From the NCBI GenBank assembly GCA_934169725.1, contig CAKPOF010000002.1:62001-126000 (forward strand): 64,000 bases of DNA, read 5' to 3'. Positions within the stretch are counted from its first letter, which is position 1; every line of letters begins with the position of its first letter. Positions 1 to 8,958 of the stretch are shown here, piece by piece. This stretch comes from an uncultured Clostridia bacterium. Lineage in GTDB: Bacteria > Bacillota > Clostridia > TANB77 > CAG-508. Made by a program: the position numbers and the translations under genes. The notes under the pieces were generated by a model. The model saw nothing but the letters and a program-made list of their open reading frames with translations, was not told where the DNA came from and searched no databases.

Positions 1-180
1 TTTTTCTTTTCTGTAAAGTTCTAAAACTTCATTCCACAATTTTTTTGTTTTTTCTGTAGGATTAGTTAAAAAGCTTGAGTTACCTTCATAAGGTGTATAA
101 TTTTTTTGAATAAAGTCTCTTACATTTATTTCGTTTTCCCAATCTCCTTTTTCAAATCCATTCCATTGTTCAAATTTCAT
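1..180 (-). CDS. pflB: Formate acetyltransferase (pyruvate formate-lyase), N-terminal part
   Basis: The reverse strand opens at 180 with ATG behind a strong AAGGAGG ribosome site (about 191-197) and stays open to the window edge, giving the first 60 residues only. The start reads MKFEQWNGFEKGDWENEINV, followed by a RDFIQ-NYTPYEG segment, which is the typical amino end of pyruvate formate-lyase. The enzyme cleaves pyruvate plus CoA to acetyl-CoA and formate by a glycyl-radical mechanism in the cytoplasm of anaerobes. The catalytic cysteines and the glycyl-radical loop lie outside the window. It fits with adhE at 4325, which consumes acetyl-CoA. Identification rests on the N-terminal signature only. 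Confidence 0.88.
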   Translation of the reverse strand, partial: MKFEQWNGFEKGDWENEINVRDFIQKNYTPYEGNSSFLTNPTEKTKKLWNEVLELYRKEK

Positions 181-318
181 TTTTTTAAAACCTCCTTAGT
201 TTTGAATAAATAATTAAAATCTATATTATTATTCCCACTTTAATCGAATATTATAATAACATATGAATAAAATATAAGCAAATAAAAAAATCAATATCGA
301 AATATTGATTTTAAAGTA

Positions 319-645
319 TTATTCTGCTTCAACTATAATTTTTGCAATTTTATAAATTAATCTTTGTTTATGAGCAGGACAATCATGTAATAAATCAGCA
401 AAATCTTTAATTAAATATAATTCAGAAGTGCTTGAAGCACCATTTAAAATATATCCTTCAGAAACATCTAATAAATTACAAATTTGACTTAGTCTTTTTA
501 AATTTATATGAGAATTGCCTCTTTCAACTCTGCTCAAAAAAGCAACAGAAACATCTAATTTTTCACATAATTCTTCTTGAGTATAGTTCTTTTTTAGTCT
601 TGCTTTTTTTAGTCTTTCACCTATTATAGTATAATCTAATGCCAT
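319..645 (-). CDS. XRE-family helix-turn-helix regulator
   Basis: A 108-residue cytoplasmic DNA-binding protein. Residues about 6-62 form a Cro/CI-type helix-turn-helix domain (IGERLKKARLKKNYTQEEL, then the recognition helix VSVAFLSRVERG). The remaining 45 residues are a short helical tail. I place the start at 645, not at the upstream in-frame codon at 777, because an AGGATGGTGAT ribosome site sits just before this ATG and the upstream extension is hydrophobic and lies in promoter-like AT-rich DNA. It stands alone. Targets are unknown. The size resembles small SinR-like or stress regulators of clostridia, but that is only a family resemblance. Confidence 0.85.
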   Translation of the reverse strand: MALDYTIIGERLKKARLKKNYTQEELCEKLDVSVAFLSRVERGNSHINLKRLSQICNLLDVSEGYILNGASSTSELYLIKDFADLLHDCPAHKQRLIYKIAKIIVEAE

Positions 646-909
646 TAAAATCACCATCCTATATAAATATTTAAAGTATATTTTTACCATGTAGTTTATG
701 AAAATACTATATAATAAGAGAATAAAAAAGTCAAGAAAAAAGGAGATAAAAACTATAAAAAAGAGTAAAAAGGACAATAATGGAAAAATTGTAGCAATTT
801 TTCGTTAATTCTATAAAAAACACATACAGACATTATGTATACAAAGATTGAAAAATGGCAGAATATATAGTAAAATATAGATTAGTCGTGAAAAAACAAG
901 AAAAGGAGA

Positions 910-1902
910 GTGGATTTTATTTTATATAGGAGACTAAAATTTTATACAAAAGAGTTTCTTAAAATATTTAATATTGTAATTATAGCTTTAGATTTTATAA
1001 TCACGATTGTATTAATAAAATATAAACCAATGTATAAAGTAAATATTGCGGGGGAAGAAATTGGTTATGTAGAAAATACACAAGAATTAGAAGAAAAAGT
1101 TGTAAGTAAAATAGAAAATAACAATAATAAAAATATTGATAATATTACATTTAATGAGCAACCTGAATATGAATTAAAATTAGTAGATAGAACAGAAAAT
1201 ACAGATGAAGATTCATTAATAAATGATTTTGAAAACAATATGACTGTAACATATAAATATTATGAAGTAGCTATAGACAATAATACTGTTGAAAAATTAA
1301 ATACTAAGGAAGAAGCAGAAGAAGTTGTAAAAAATGTAAAAGAAAAAAGCAAAGATGAAAATATTAATTTAGGCATAACTGAAAAATATACAATAGATAA
1401 TGAAGAAATAGATACATCTAATGTAGAAGTAGCAAAACAAAATGTTCAAGAAAATGTTGAAAACAAAATTGAGGAAGAAAAACAAAAAGAAGAAGAGGAA
1501 AAACTACCAAATATAAATGGAATAAAAATTGCAGTTACTCCAATAGAAGGAAGTATAACCTCAAGATATGGTGTAAGTAGTAGAATAAGAAAATCTACAC
1601 ACACAGGATTAGATATATCGGCAACAACAGGAACTAATATAAAAGTTGTAGCTGATGGAACAGTTACAAATGCAACATATACAGGATCATATGGAAACCT
1701 TGTAAAGATAGACCATGGAAATGGTGTAGAAACTTGGTATGGTCATACAAGCAAAATGTATGTAAAAAAAGGTGATACTGTAAAAGCAGGAGATGTAATT
1801 GCTGCAGTAGGTTCAACGGGAAATTCAACAGGACCACATTTGCATTTTGAAATAAGAATAAATGGAGAACATGTAAACCCACAACAATATTTATATAAAT
1901 AA
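910..1902 (+). CDS. Membrane-anchored M23 (LytM-type) peptidase
   Basis: 330 residues, starting with GTG at 910 behind AAAGGAG. One N-terminal membrane segment (about residues 17-36) is followed by an extracytoplasmic region rich in Asn/Glu, an acidic helical stretch ending near residue 195, and a C-terminal M23 zinc endopeptidase domain (about 205-330). The zinc ligands are visible: H and D in HTGLDIS, and the second His of GPHLHFE, with the conserved GNGVETWYGHTSK segment between. Such enzymes cut peptide cross-links in peptidoglycan. The ligands are intact, so it is probably catalytic. A SpoIIQ-type role is possible in a spore former, but neither neighbour nor N-terminal domain supports it specifically. 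Confidence 0.9.
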   Translation: MDFILYRRLKFYTKEFLKIFNIVIIALDFIITIVLIKYKPMYKVNIAGEEIGYVENTQELEEKVVSKIENNNNKNIDNITFNEQPEYELKLVDRTENTDEDSLINDFENNMTVTYKYYEVAIDNNTVEKLNTKEEAEEVVKNVKEKSKDENINLGITEKYTIDNEEIDTSNVEVAKQNVQENVENKIEEEKQKEEEEKLPNINGIKIAVTPIEGSITSRYGVSSRIRKSTHTGLDISATTGTNIKVVADGTVTNATYTGSYGNLVKIDHGNGVETWYGHTSKMYVKKGDTVKAGDVIAAVGSTGNSTGPHLHFEIRINGEHVNPQQYLYK

Positions 1903-1925
1903 AATAAGTTTTAGATAAAGTGAAC

Positions 1926-1964
1926 CCAGATTATTAAGTGAAAAATTTAATAATCTGGATTTTT
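1926..1964 (+). terminator. Rho-independent terminator after the M23 gene
   Basis: Perfect 12-bp stem (CCAGATTATTAA at 1926-1937 with its complement at 1947-1958) followed by a T-rich run. Confidence 0.8.
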
Positions 1965-1985
1965 ACATATTTTTGGAGTTCTTAG

Positions 1986-2315
1986 AGTATACTACTCTAG
2001 GATTTTTATCTAATTAAAAGTATAACAATAAAAATGCATAATATCAAGAGTTTTAGAAAAGAATTTAATTTTATAAAAATTTTTCTTGTGAAATTAAAAT
2101 TATAATTCAATATATATTTTTTTATACCTTGGTGTCGTAATCTATTAATTAAAAACTAACAGTAAATTGCTTTAATTACACTCACTAGCGTTCATTTAGT
2201 TACTTACGATGTATTCCAAAAATAATATATATTGAATTTTTATAAATTAGTTTTGTATAAAATAAAGTTTCAAGTTAGAAAATTTTATATAAAAAATTTC
2301 TTAGAGTAGTATACT
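1986..2315. repeat. MITE-like element, copy 1, with 16-bp terminal inverted repeats
   Basis: Starts with AGTATACTACTCTAGG (1986-2001) and ends with its near-perfect complement (2300-2315, one mismatch). The centre (about 2104-2242) is the palindromic repeat found elsewhere in the window: an inverted repeat of AATTCAATATATAT around a core that begins TACCTTGGTGTCG and ends near 2216. No open reading frame. A homologous element with the same ends lies at 15998-16306, in the same position relative to the other pilin-like gene. It fills most of the 560-base gap between the M23 gene and the pilin-like gene. Confidence 0.75.
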
Positions 2316-2359
2316 GAAAGAAAAAACATAGAAATAAATTACGATAATATATCGACTTA

Positions 2360-2388
2360 ATACTTGTAAAAATATAAAATACAAGTAT
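2360..2388 (+). promoter_or_regulatory. Leader hairpin upstream of pilin-like gene 1
   Basis: Perfect 9-bp inverted repeat (ATACTTGTA / TACAAGTAT) about 75 bases before the start codon. The same hairpin is conserved before the second pilin-like gene (16347-16375, one change), so it is probably an mRNA leader structure or a regulator site. Confidence 0.45.
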
Positions 2389-2462
2389 AGAAATAAATTA
2401 GTTGTAAATACTAATACTAGGATAATGAGTTATTAAATAGTAAGAATTGGAGGGAACAAAAG

Positions 2463-4193
2463 ATGGCAAAAGAGAAATGTAGCAAAATGAAGGAAAAGCT
2501 GAAAGGAAAAAATGGTATAACATTAATTGCACTAGTTATAACCATAATTGTGCTTTTGATATTAGCGGGAGTAACAATTGCTAGTATAACAGGAGAAAAT
2601 GGAATATTAGGAAAGGCACAGAGTGCTAAAATTAAAAATGAAAAGGCAAGTATACAAGAAGAGATAGAAAGAGCAGTACTTGCATCAAGAATGAATGACA
2701 ATGTAAAAATAGATACAACTACATTAGAGGAAGAGTTAAATAAAATTGATGGTTTAACTATAGAAAGTAAAGGAACAGATAATAATTTACCATGGACAGT
2801 AGTTGTTAAAGGATATAAGTTCCAAATAACAGAAGATGGGCAAGTAGAGGCAATAAATGGAATATCATTATCACCAACAAAATTAAAAATAGTTGAAGGA
2901 CAAGCACCAGTAAAAATAACAGCAACATTAACAGAAGGAGTAACAGGAAATATAAGTTGGTCAACAAGTAATGCAAATGTTGCAACAGTAAATAATGGAG
3001 AAGTAACAGCAGTTGGAACAAGTGGAAGTGCAACAATAACTGCAAAAGTGGATGGAACAGATTATAGTGCAGAATGTGTAGTTACAATAGTATCAAAAGT
3101 AACACAAATAACAATAACACCATCAACTGTAGAAGTAGAACAAGGAAATACTCAAGATTTAACAGTAACAACACAACCAGCAGGAACAGATATAGAGGAT
3201 TTAGAATATAAATCATCAGATACAACAGGAAAAATAACAGTAAATCAGCAAGGAAGAGTGACAGTAGCAGAAGATGCAACAGTAGGAGCAACAGCAACAA
3301 TAACAGTAACAGGAAAAAGTTCAGGGACAACAGGAACATGTACTATAACAGTAAAACAAGCAGGAGAATATGTAGAATATAATGTAAGTTATACAGATAT
3401 GCATGTATCAGATATAGATACAGAAACAGAAGGAGACCAAGGATTTACATCAACAAATGGATGGAGAATATTAGATCCAGGAACAAAAAATGCGGATGGA
3501 AGTTATAGTGGAGCAAAAATAATATCAACAGGAATACCAGCTGATTTAACTTATGGTTGCGATAGAGCATATGATGGAAGTACTATAAATGAAAATAATA
3601 AACCATCATGGTGGGGAACAAGAGAACAAGTTGCAGAACTGTATGATGGTACACATGCTGATGCAGGATATATAATTGAAAGCGATACTAGTGGCGGATA
3701 TCCAAATTATTATGCAGCAACAGGATTATTTAAAAATTTTGCATCAATTCCATTTAAGCCAAACATAAGTAGTCTTACATATAATAAAGGATACTATGAA
3801 TCAATAATAAATAATGGAAATCCAGCAAGTGGAGAAATAACAGGGGAAATATTTAAGACAGAAAAAGCAAGTGAAGTGCACAATTTAACATTAGCAGAGT
3901 TAAATAAAGCAATAAATAAAATAAATGGAAGCAACAGAAGCGAAGATAGTACAAATTCTATACCACAGTCAATAGATTTATTTTATTTAAAAGGATTAAG
4001 TAATTTTAATTATTCATCAGTATATCCAGATTATTGGCTTGCGTTTCCTACGACTGACGATGCCGACTCTTTGAGGTTTGTGTGCTTTGATGGTAATATT
4101 TACGGTTACAAAGGCGATACTAATAGCTGCCGTGTCGTAGTTTCTCTAAATTCTAACATCTATAAAGATGGCGATATTTGGAAAATAAAATAG
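2463..4193 (+). CDS. Pilin-like surface protein with Big2 Ig domains and a variable C-terminal domain
   Basis: 576 residues, ATG at 2463 behind GGAGGG. After a short basic leader comes a type IV prepilin-like segment (NGITLIALVITIIVLLILAG, about residues 18-37), which should be cleaved after the Gly and make the N-terminal helix. Two Big2-type immunoglobulin domains follow (about 135-220 and 222-295; motifs ISWSTSNANVATV and the like). A C-terminal domain (about 300-576) ends in YWLAFP...RVVVSLNSN, as in surface proteins diversified by retroelements. The last ~45 codons use CTT, GCG, ACG, GCC, CGT, TGC and GTC, which are rare in the rest of the gene: see the separate entry for that tail. Function inferred: displayed adhesin or ligand-binding protein. 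Partner assembly genes are not in the window. Confidence 0.8.
   Translation: MAKEKCSKMKEKLKGKNGITLIALVITIIVLLILAGVTIASITGENGILGKAQSAKIKNEKASIQEEIERAVLASRMNDNVKIDTTTLEEELNKIDGLTIESKGTDNNLPWTVVVKGYKFQITEDGQVEAINGISLSPTKLKIVEGQAPVKITATLTEGVTGNISWSTSNANVATVNNGEVTAVGTSGSATITAKVDGTDYSAECVVTIVSKVTQITITPSTVEVEQGNTQDLTVTTQPAGTDIEDLEYKSSDTTGKITVNQQGRVTVAEDATVGATATITVTGKSSGTTGTCTITVKQAGEYVEYNVSYTDMHVSDIDTETEGDQGFTSTNGWRILDPGTKNADGSYSGAKIISTGIPADLTYGCDRAYDGSTINENNKPSWWGTREQVAELYDGTHADAGYIIESDTSGGYPNYYAATGLFKNFASIPFKPNISSLTYNKGYYESIINNGNPASGEITGEIFKTEKASEVHNLTLAELNKAINKINGSNRSEDSTNSIPQSIDLFYLKGLSNFNYSSVYPDYWLAFPTTDDADSLRFVCFDGNIYGYKGDTNSCRVVVSLNSNIYKDGDIWKIK
4028..4164 (+). other. Candidate diversity-generating-retroelement variable region in pilin-like gene 1
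   Basis: Codon choice switches abruptly to NNT/NNC codons and C/G-rich codons for the last part of the gene. This is what a DGR variable region looks like when adenines of AAT/AAC codons in a template repeat have been randomised. No matching template repeat was found in this window, so the assignment is inferential. Confidence 0.5.
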
Positions 4194-4226
4194 GGTATAA
4201 ATAAGATATATAAATAGTTTTGATAA

Positions 4227-4261
4227 AAATTGAGAGAATTTCTGAAATTCTCTCAATTTTA
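4227..4261 (+). terminator. Rho-independent terminator after pilin-like gene 1
   Basis: Inverted repeat AATTGAGAGAATTTC / GAAATTCTCTCAATT with a two-base loop, followed by a T-rich run. Confidence 0.85.
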
Positions 4262-4262
4262 T

Positions 4263-4290
4263 TTGACATTTTAGTATTATAATATATAAT
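4263..4290 (+). promoter_or_regulatory. Sigma-A-type promoter of adhE
   Basis: TTGACA at 4263-4268 and TATAAT at 4285-4290 with a 16-base spacer, just upstream of the adhE ribosome site. Confidence 0.7.
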
Positions 4291-4324
4291 AAAATTGGTA
4301 ATACTTATGAAGAGGAGGAGTTTT

Positions 4325-6928
4325 ATGGAAAACGAATTAAATGAAGAAAAACAAATAGAGGAAATGATTAATAGTTTAGTCGAAAGAGCAAAAATAGCTT
4401 CTCAGGAATACTTAAAATTAGATCAAGATACAGTAGATAATATTATAAAAGCTATGGCAATGGCTGGTTTAGAGAATCATATGAAATTAGCTAAAATGGC
4501 AGTAGAAGAAACAGGAAGAGGTATATATGAAGATAAAATAACTAAAAATATGTTTGCAACAGAATATATATATCATAGTATAAAATATGAAAAAACAGTA
4601 GGTATAATAGATGAAAATATAGAAGATGATTATGTAGAAATAGCGGAGCCCGTTGGCATAATTGCAGGAGTTACACCAGTTACCAACCCAACTTCAACAA
4701 CAATGTTTAAATCTATTATTTCAGCTAAAACAAGAAATGTAATTATTTTTGGTTTTCATCCATCTGCACAAAAATGTAGTGTTGAAGCAGCTAGAATATT
4801 AAGAGATGCAGCTATAAAAGCAGGAGCACCAAAAGATTGTATATTATGGATAGAAAAACCAAGTGTAACAGCAACTAGATTGTTAATGAATCATCCAGAT
4901 GTTAATTTAATATTGGCAACAGGAGGAACTGGAATGGTGAAATCTGCATATTCATGTGGAAAGCCTGCATTAGGTGTAGGACCTGGTAATGTGCCTTGCT
5001 ATATAGATAAAACAGCTAAATTAAAAACAGCTGTAAATGACTTAGTTATGTCAAAATCATTTGATAATGGAATGATTTGTGCTTCAGAGCAAGCTGTAAT
5101 TGTTGATGAAGATATACATTTTGAATTTGAAGATTTAATGAAACAAGCAGGTTGTTATTTTGCAAATGAAGAGGAAAGAAGAAAATTAGCAAATAGTATG
5201 TTTGATAGACTAGAAAATGGTGAATATAAATTAAAATCACATGTACCAGGACAGTATCCATATACAATAGCTAAAGAGGCAGGCTTTGAAATTCCTAAAG
5301 ATACTAAAGTAATAGTAGCATATGAAAATGGAATTGGTAAAGATTATCCATTTTCAAAGGAAAAATTGAGCCCAGTTTTAACATATTATATTGTAAAAAA
5401 TAAAGAAGAAGGTATAGATAAATCAGAAAAATTACTTGAATTTGGTGGACTAGGACATTCTGCAGTTATACATTCAGAAGATAAAGAAACAATATTAGAA
5501 TTTTCTAAGAGAATGAAAGCTGGTAGAGTTATAGTAAATTCTCCATCAACCCATGGAGCAATTGGTGATATATATAATACAAATATGCCATCATTAACAT
5601 TAGGTTGTGGTTCATTTGGTGGAAATTCAACTACAGCAAATGTATCATCTGTAAACTTAATTAATATAAAAAGGGTTGCAAAAAGGAGGGTTAATATGCA
5701 ATGGTTTAAAGTACCTGAAAAGATATATTTTGAAGCAGGTTCAATAGCATATTTAGAAAAAATGCCAGATATAGAAAGAGCATTTATTGTAACTGATGAA
5801 GGAATGGTAAAATTAGGATATGTAGATAAAATATTATATCATTTAAGAAATAGACATAAATATGTTCATTCAGAGATATTTAGCGAAGTAGAATCAGACC
5901 CATCATTTGATACAATTATGAAGGGCGTAACAGCAATGAAAAATTTTAAACCTGATGTTATTATAGCTTTAGGTGGAGGAAGTCCAATTGATGCTGCAAA
6001 AGGTATGTGGTTATTTTATGAACATCCAGATGCTGATGTAGAAGGATTGAAATTAAAATTTATGGATATAAGAAAGCGTACTTATAAATTCCCTAAGTTG
6101 GGTGAAAAGTGCAAAATGGTAGCAATACCAACAACTTCTGGAACAGGCTCAGAAGTAACATCTTTTGCTGTTATTACAGATAAGGAAAAGGATAAAAAAT
6201 ATCCATTAGCAGATTATGAATTAACACCAGATGTAGCTATAGTCGACCCAGATTTAGTAATGAGTTTACCAAAATCAGTTACAGCTGATACAGGTATGGA
6301 TGTTCTAACACATGCATTGGAAGCATATGTATCAAATATGGCATCAGATTATACAGATGGATTAGCAGAAAAAGCTGTCGAATTAGTATTAGAAAATTTA
6401 GAGTTAGCATATAAGGATGGAAGTAATAAATTGGCTAGAGAAAAAATGCATAATGCAAGTACAATTGCTGGAATGGCATTTACAAATGCATTTTTAGGTG
6501 TGTGTCATTCTATGGCACATAAAATAGGGGCTGAGTTCCATTTACCACATGGAAGAATTAATGCAATTTTATTACCATATGTAATAAAATATAATAGTTC
6601 AAAACCATCAAAATTTGTTTCTTTTCCTAAATATGAATATTTTATAGCTGATAAAAAATATTATGCAATTGCAAAAAAAGTTGGTTTACAGGCAAATAGT
6701 GTAGAAGAAGGAATAAATAGCCTTATTGAAAAAGTAAAATCAATGAATGAAAATATGGGAATTCCAAAATCTTTTAAAGATGCTGGAATAGATGAAAATG
6801 AATTTTTATCAAAAGTTGATATTTTAGCAGATAGAGCTTTTGAAGATCAATGCACAACAGCTAATCCACGTGTACCATTAGTTTCAGAAATAAAAGAGAT
6901 GTTATTAGATAGTTATTACGGAAAATAG
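4325..6928 (+). CDS. adhE: Bifunctional acetaldehyde-CoA / alcohol dehydrogenase
   Basis: 867 residues from the ATG at 4325, chosen because AGAGGAGGAG lies directly before it; an upstream in-frame start at 4295 has no ribosome site and overlaps the promoter. Residues 1 to about 445 are the CoA-acylating aldehyde dehydrogenase domain, with catalytic Cys252 in GMICASEQAV. From about 457 an iron-type alcohol dehydrogenase follows, with GGGSPIDAAKG for NAD binding and metal-ligand segments DVLTHALEAY and CHSMAHKIGAEFHLPHGR. It reduces acetyl-CoA to ethanol with two NADH and re-oxidises NADH in fermentation, often as spirosome filaments. Length is as expected for AdhE. Together with pflB it indicates mixed-acid/ethanol fermentation. 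Confidence 0.97.
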   Translation: MENELNEEKQIEEMINSLVERAKIASQEYLKLDQDTVDNIIKAMAMAGLENHMKLAKMAVEETGRGIYEDKITKNMFATEYIYHSIKYEKTVGIIDENIEDDYVEIAEPVGIIAGVTPVTNPTSTTMFKSIISAKTRNVIIFGFHPSAQKCSVEAARILRDAAIKAGAPKDCILWIEKPSVTATRLLMNHPDVNLILATGGTGMVKSAYSCGKPALGVGPGNVPCYIDKTAKLKTAVNDLVMSKSFDNGMICASEQAVIVDEDIHFEFEDLMKQAGCYFANEEERRKLANSMFDRLENGEYKLKSHVPGQYPYTIAKEAGFEIPKDTKVIVAYENGIGKDYPFSKEKLSPVLTYYIVKNKEEGIDKSEKLLEFGGLGHSAVIHSEDKETILEFSKRMKAGRVIVNSPSTHGAIGDIYNTNMPSLTLGCGSFGGNSTTANVSSVNLINIKRVAKRRVNMQWFKVPEKIYFEAGSIAYLEKMPDIERAFIVTDEGMVKLGYVDKILYHLRNRHKYVHSEIFSEVESDPSFDTIMKGVTAMKNFKPDVIIALGGGSPIDAAKGMWLFYEHPDADVEGLKLKFMDIRKRTYKFPKLGEKCKMVAIPTTSGTGSEVTSFAVITDKEKDKKYPLADYELTPDVAIVDPDLVMSLPKSVTADTGMDVLTHALEAYVSNMASDYTDGLAEKAVELVLENLELAYKDGSNKLAREKMHNASTIAGMAFTNAFLGVCHSMAHKIGAEFHLPHGRINAILLPYVIKYNSSKPSKFVSFPKYEYFIADKKYYAIAKKVGLQANSVEEGINSLIEKVKSMNENMGIPKSFKDAGIDENEFLSKVDILADRAFEDQCTTANPRVPLVSEIKEMLLDSYYGK

Positions 6929-6953
6929 AAGAGGGATAGAACAGGAGGAGAGT

Positions 6954-8171
6954 ATGAGATTAAATTATATAGGTAAAGGATTAAAGAAAAATTTTAAAAG
7001 TAAAAAAAGAGATAGATCAGATGAGTTAGTAAAAAAGGTTATAATGCCAATTAAAGAAGAAAAAGAAATAACAGACGAGCAAGTAGCTGAGAAAATTTTA
7101 GAATTGATGGAACGTTTTACTCCTGAAGAAAGAAATAAATTTTTAGAAGAATTAGTAAATAGAGATGAAATTTCTCAGAATGTTATAGCTAAATCAGCTG
7201 TTAAAATTTCTGACTCTGAAGAAATACCAGATGCATATGCGGTTGAATTAGCTTCACAGGTATCAGATAAGGCAACTGTAAATATATTAGAAAATGCTGA
7301 TTTAACATATGATAGAGATAGACTAAAAATTATAGATACAATAGAAGATGATGAAATAAAAGAAGATCAAGTGTATAAAGAGTTGAAAAATTTTTATGAT
7401 GAATATAATAAAATAATGCCTTCATCAATTTTTTCAGATAAAATAAAAGATATAATAGGAATTTATAAAAGAACAGATAAAATAAATGAAATATTATATA
7501 AAACAATAGCTAAAAACTTTGCTATGTCATATCATGATTATAATAAAGCAATTAAAACATATGATATAGAGAAAATAGTTCCAGCAGATGAATTAGTAAG
7601 AATAGACATGTCAGAAAAAATTGAGGATGAATATGAAAAATTATTAGAACCAAATGAAGATTCTGATTATGATAGAGAAGAAATTAATAAAGTATTTTTA
7701 GATGATGTTGCTAAAAGTGTAACTAAAAAGGCTTTAGAAGAAGATAAACCTGTGAGTCTATATATGCCGAACTTAGGAGTACTAAAAGAAAGTGAATTAC
7801 AATACGAGATAGAAAGAATAAAAAAATATGATAAAAGTGTAAATAAATTAGAAGAAAAAAGTATAACAAACAGACTAACAGGTAAAAAAAATGAGGGATA
7901 TAATATTGATGGATTTATAACAAACCTTAGAAAATTACCAAAAACTCAAGGAGAACAATATTTAAATACTCTATCAACTTTATCACCAAAAGAAATGGAT
8001 ACAATAGCACAATGCATTAACAGTGGATTAATAGAGAGTTTAAGTAAACAAAATGTTGATAATAGAGAAAAATGTGTGAATGTATTTAAGGAAACAATGG
8101 AAAAAAGAGAAAAGAAAAATAAATTAAAAGAGCAGAAAACAGAAAAAGAAATAGACGAAGAAGTTAGATAA
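6954..8171 (+). CDS. Hypothetical acidic helical protein downstream of adhE
   Basis: 405 residues, ATG at 6954 behind ACAGGAGGAG, 25 bases after adhE and without a terminator between, so probably co-transcribed. I do not recognise a family. The protein is very rich in Lys, Glu, Asp and Ile, has no signal peptide or membrane segment, and looks almost wholly alpha-helical, with a basic start (about residues 1-25) and a highly charged tail (about 370-405). A repeated-helix scaffold or HEAT-like fold is conceivable but not demonstrated. A terminator overlaps its stop codon. Confidence 0.75.
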   Translation: MRLNYIGKGLKKNFKSKKRDRSDELVKKVIMPIKEEKEITDEQVAEKILELMERFTPEERNKFLEELVNRDEISQNVIAKSAVKISDSEEIPDAYAVELASQVSDKATVNILENADLTYDRDRLKIIDTIEDDEIKEDQVYKELKNFYDEYNKIMPSSIFSDKIKDIIGIYKRTDKINEILYKTIAKNFAMSYHDYNKAIKTYDIEKIVPADELVRIDMSEKIEDEYEKLLEPNEDSDYDREEINKVFLDDVAKSVTKKALEEDKPVSLYMPNLGVLKESELQYEIERIKKYDKSVNKLEEKSITNRLTGKKNEGYNIDGFITNLRKLPKTQGEQYLNTLSTLSPKEMDTIAQCINSGLIESLSKQNVDNREKCVNVFKETMEKREKKNKLKEQKTEKEIDEEVR

Positions 8172-8187
8172 GTTTTTATCTAGCTTT
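8163..8187 (+). terminator. Terminator overlapping the end of the adhE operon
   Basis: GTTAGATAA / TTATCTAGC stem (one G-T pair) around a short loop, followed by TTTTTT. The stem includes the stop codon of the preceding gene. Confidence 0.6.
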
Positions 8188-8295
8188 TTTGTTCATAAAA
8201 AAAACACAAAGAATCTATTTTTTGGAAACAATAAATCGATAATATATGCATATATTAATTATGGAAAAATATCATATAGGGAGAAGTGGTGTGAT

Positions 8296-8958
8296 ATGAA
8301 GAAAAATAAAACTAAGGAAATGGGTATAGCTGAAATGAAAAATTTTCTAAGTTATGACGAAAAAATAGAGGAGAAAACAAATACTTTTGAAAAAATAATG
8401 GCAATATATGAAATGGCAATAGAAGAATTAAAAACTAAAACAAAGAATATTCAGAAAGAATATCAAGTTTTTTATGAATATGAACTTATTGACCATATAA
8501 ATACAAGAATAAAAAAGCCAGACAGTATTATAAATAAAATGAAGAAAAAAGGATATGAACTTACATATAAAGAAATGATAGAAAAAATTAATGATATTGC
8601 AGGTGTAAGAATAATATGTCAATTAAAAGATGATATATTTAAAATTAGAGAGCTTATAGAAAAGATACCAGGTGTTGTAATAGATAAAGAAAAAGACTAT
8701 GTAACATATCCTAAAGAAAGTGGATATTCAAGTTATCATATGATTGTTAAAGTACCAGTTGTGTTGTCAAACCAATTAATATATGTAAAAGTAGAAATAC
8801 AAATAAGAACATTAGCAATGGATTTTTGGGCCAGTTTGGAACATAAAATGAAGTATAAAACAGATAAAGAAATTACTAAGAAGAATTCAAAAGATTTAAT
8901 AAATTGTGCAAAAATTGTAAATAAATTAGACAATAAGATGATGTTAATGAGTGATTAG
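8296..8958 (+). CDS. Small (p)ppGpp synthetase, RelQ/YjbM type
   Basis: 220 residues, ATG at 8296 after AGGGAGAAG. It contains the RelA/SpoT synthetase fold without hydrolase, TGS or ACT domains: RIKKPDSIINKMKKKG (about 72-87, ATP-binding strand), NDIAGVRIIC (about 98-107), YPKESGYSSYHMIV (about 139-152) and VEIQIRTLAMDFWASLEHK (about 167-185, catalytic Glu/Gln segment). It transfers pyrophosphate from ATP to GTP or GDP in the cytoplasm, producing the stringent-response alarmone. Single-domain synthetases are usually controlled by transcription or by small ligands. It stands alone between a terminator and a repeat element. Confidence 0.92.
   Translation: MKKNKTKEMGIAEMKNFLSYDEKIEEKTNTFEKIMAIYEMAIEELKTKTKNIQKEYQVFYEYELIDHINTRIKKPDSIINKMKKKGYELTYKEMIEKINDIAGVRIICQLKDDIFKIRELIEKIPGVVIDKEKDYVTYPKESGYSSYHMIVKVPVVLSNQLIYVKVEIQIRTLAMDFWASLEHKMKYKTDKEITKKNSKDLINCAKIVNKLDNKMMLMSD

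Noticed and set aside
910..1902. SpoIIQ identity for the M23 protein
   Set aside because: Only the generic LytM domain matches; the N-terminal region and neighbours give no support, so left as M23 peptidase.
2104..2242. tRNA or structured RNA gene in the palindromic repeats
   Set aside because: Core does not fold as a cloverleaf and has no TTCGA-type T loop; stem pairing fits a MITE/REP element better. No tRNA or rRNA gene was recognised in the window.
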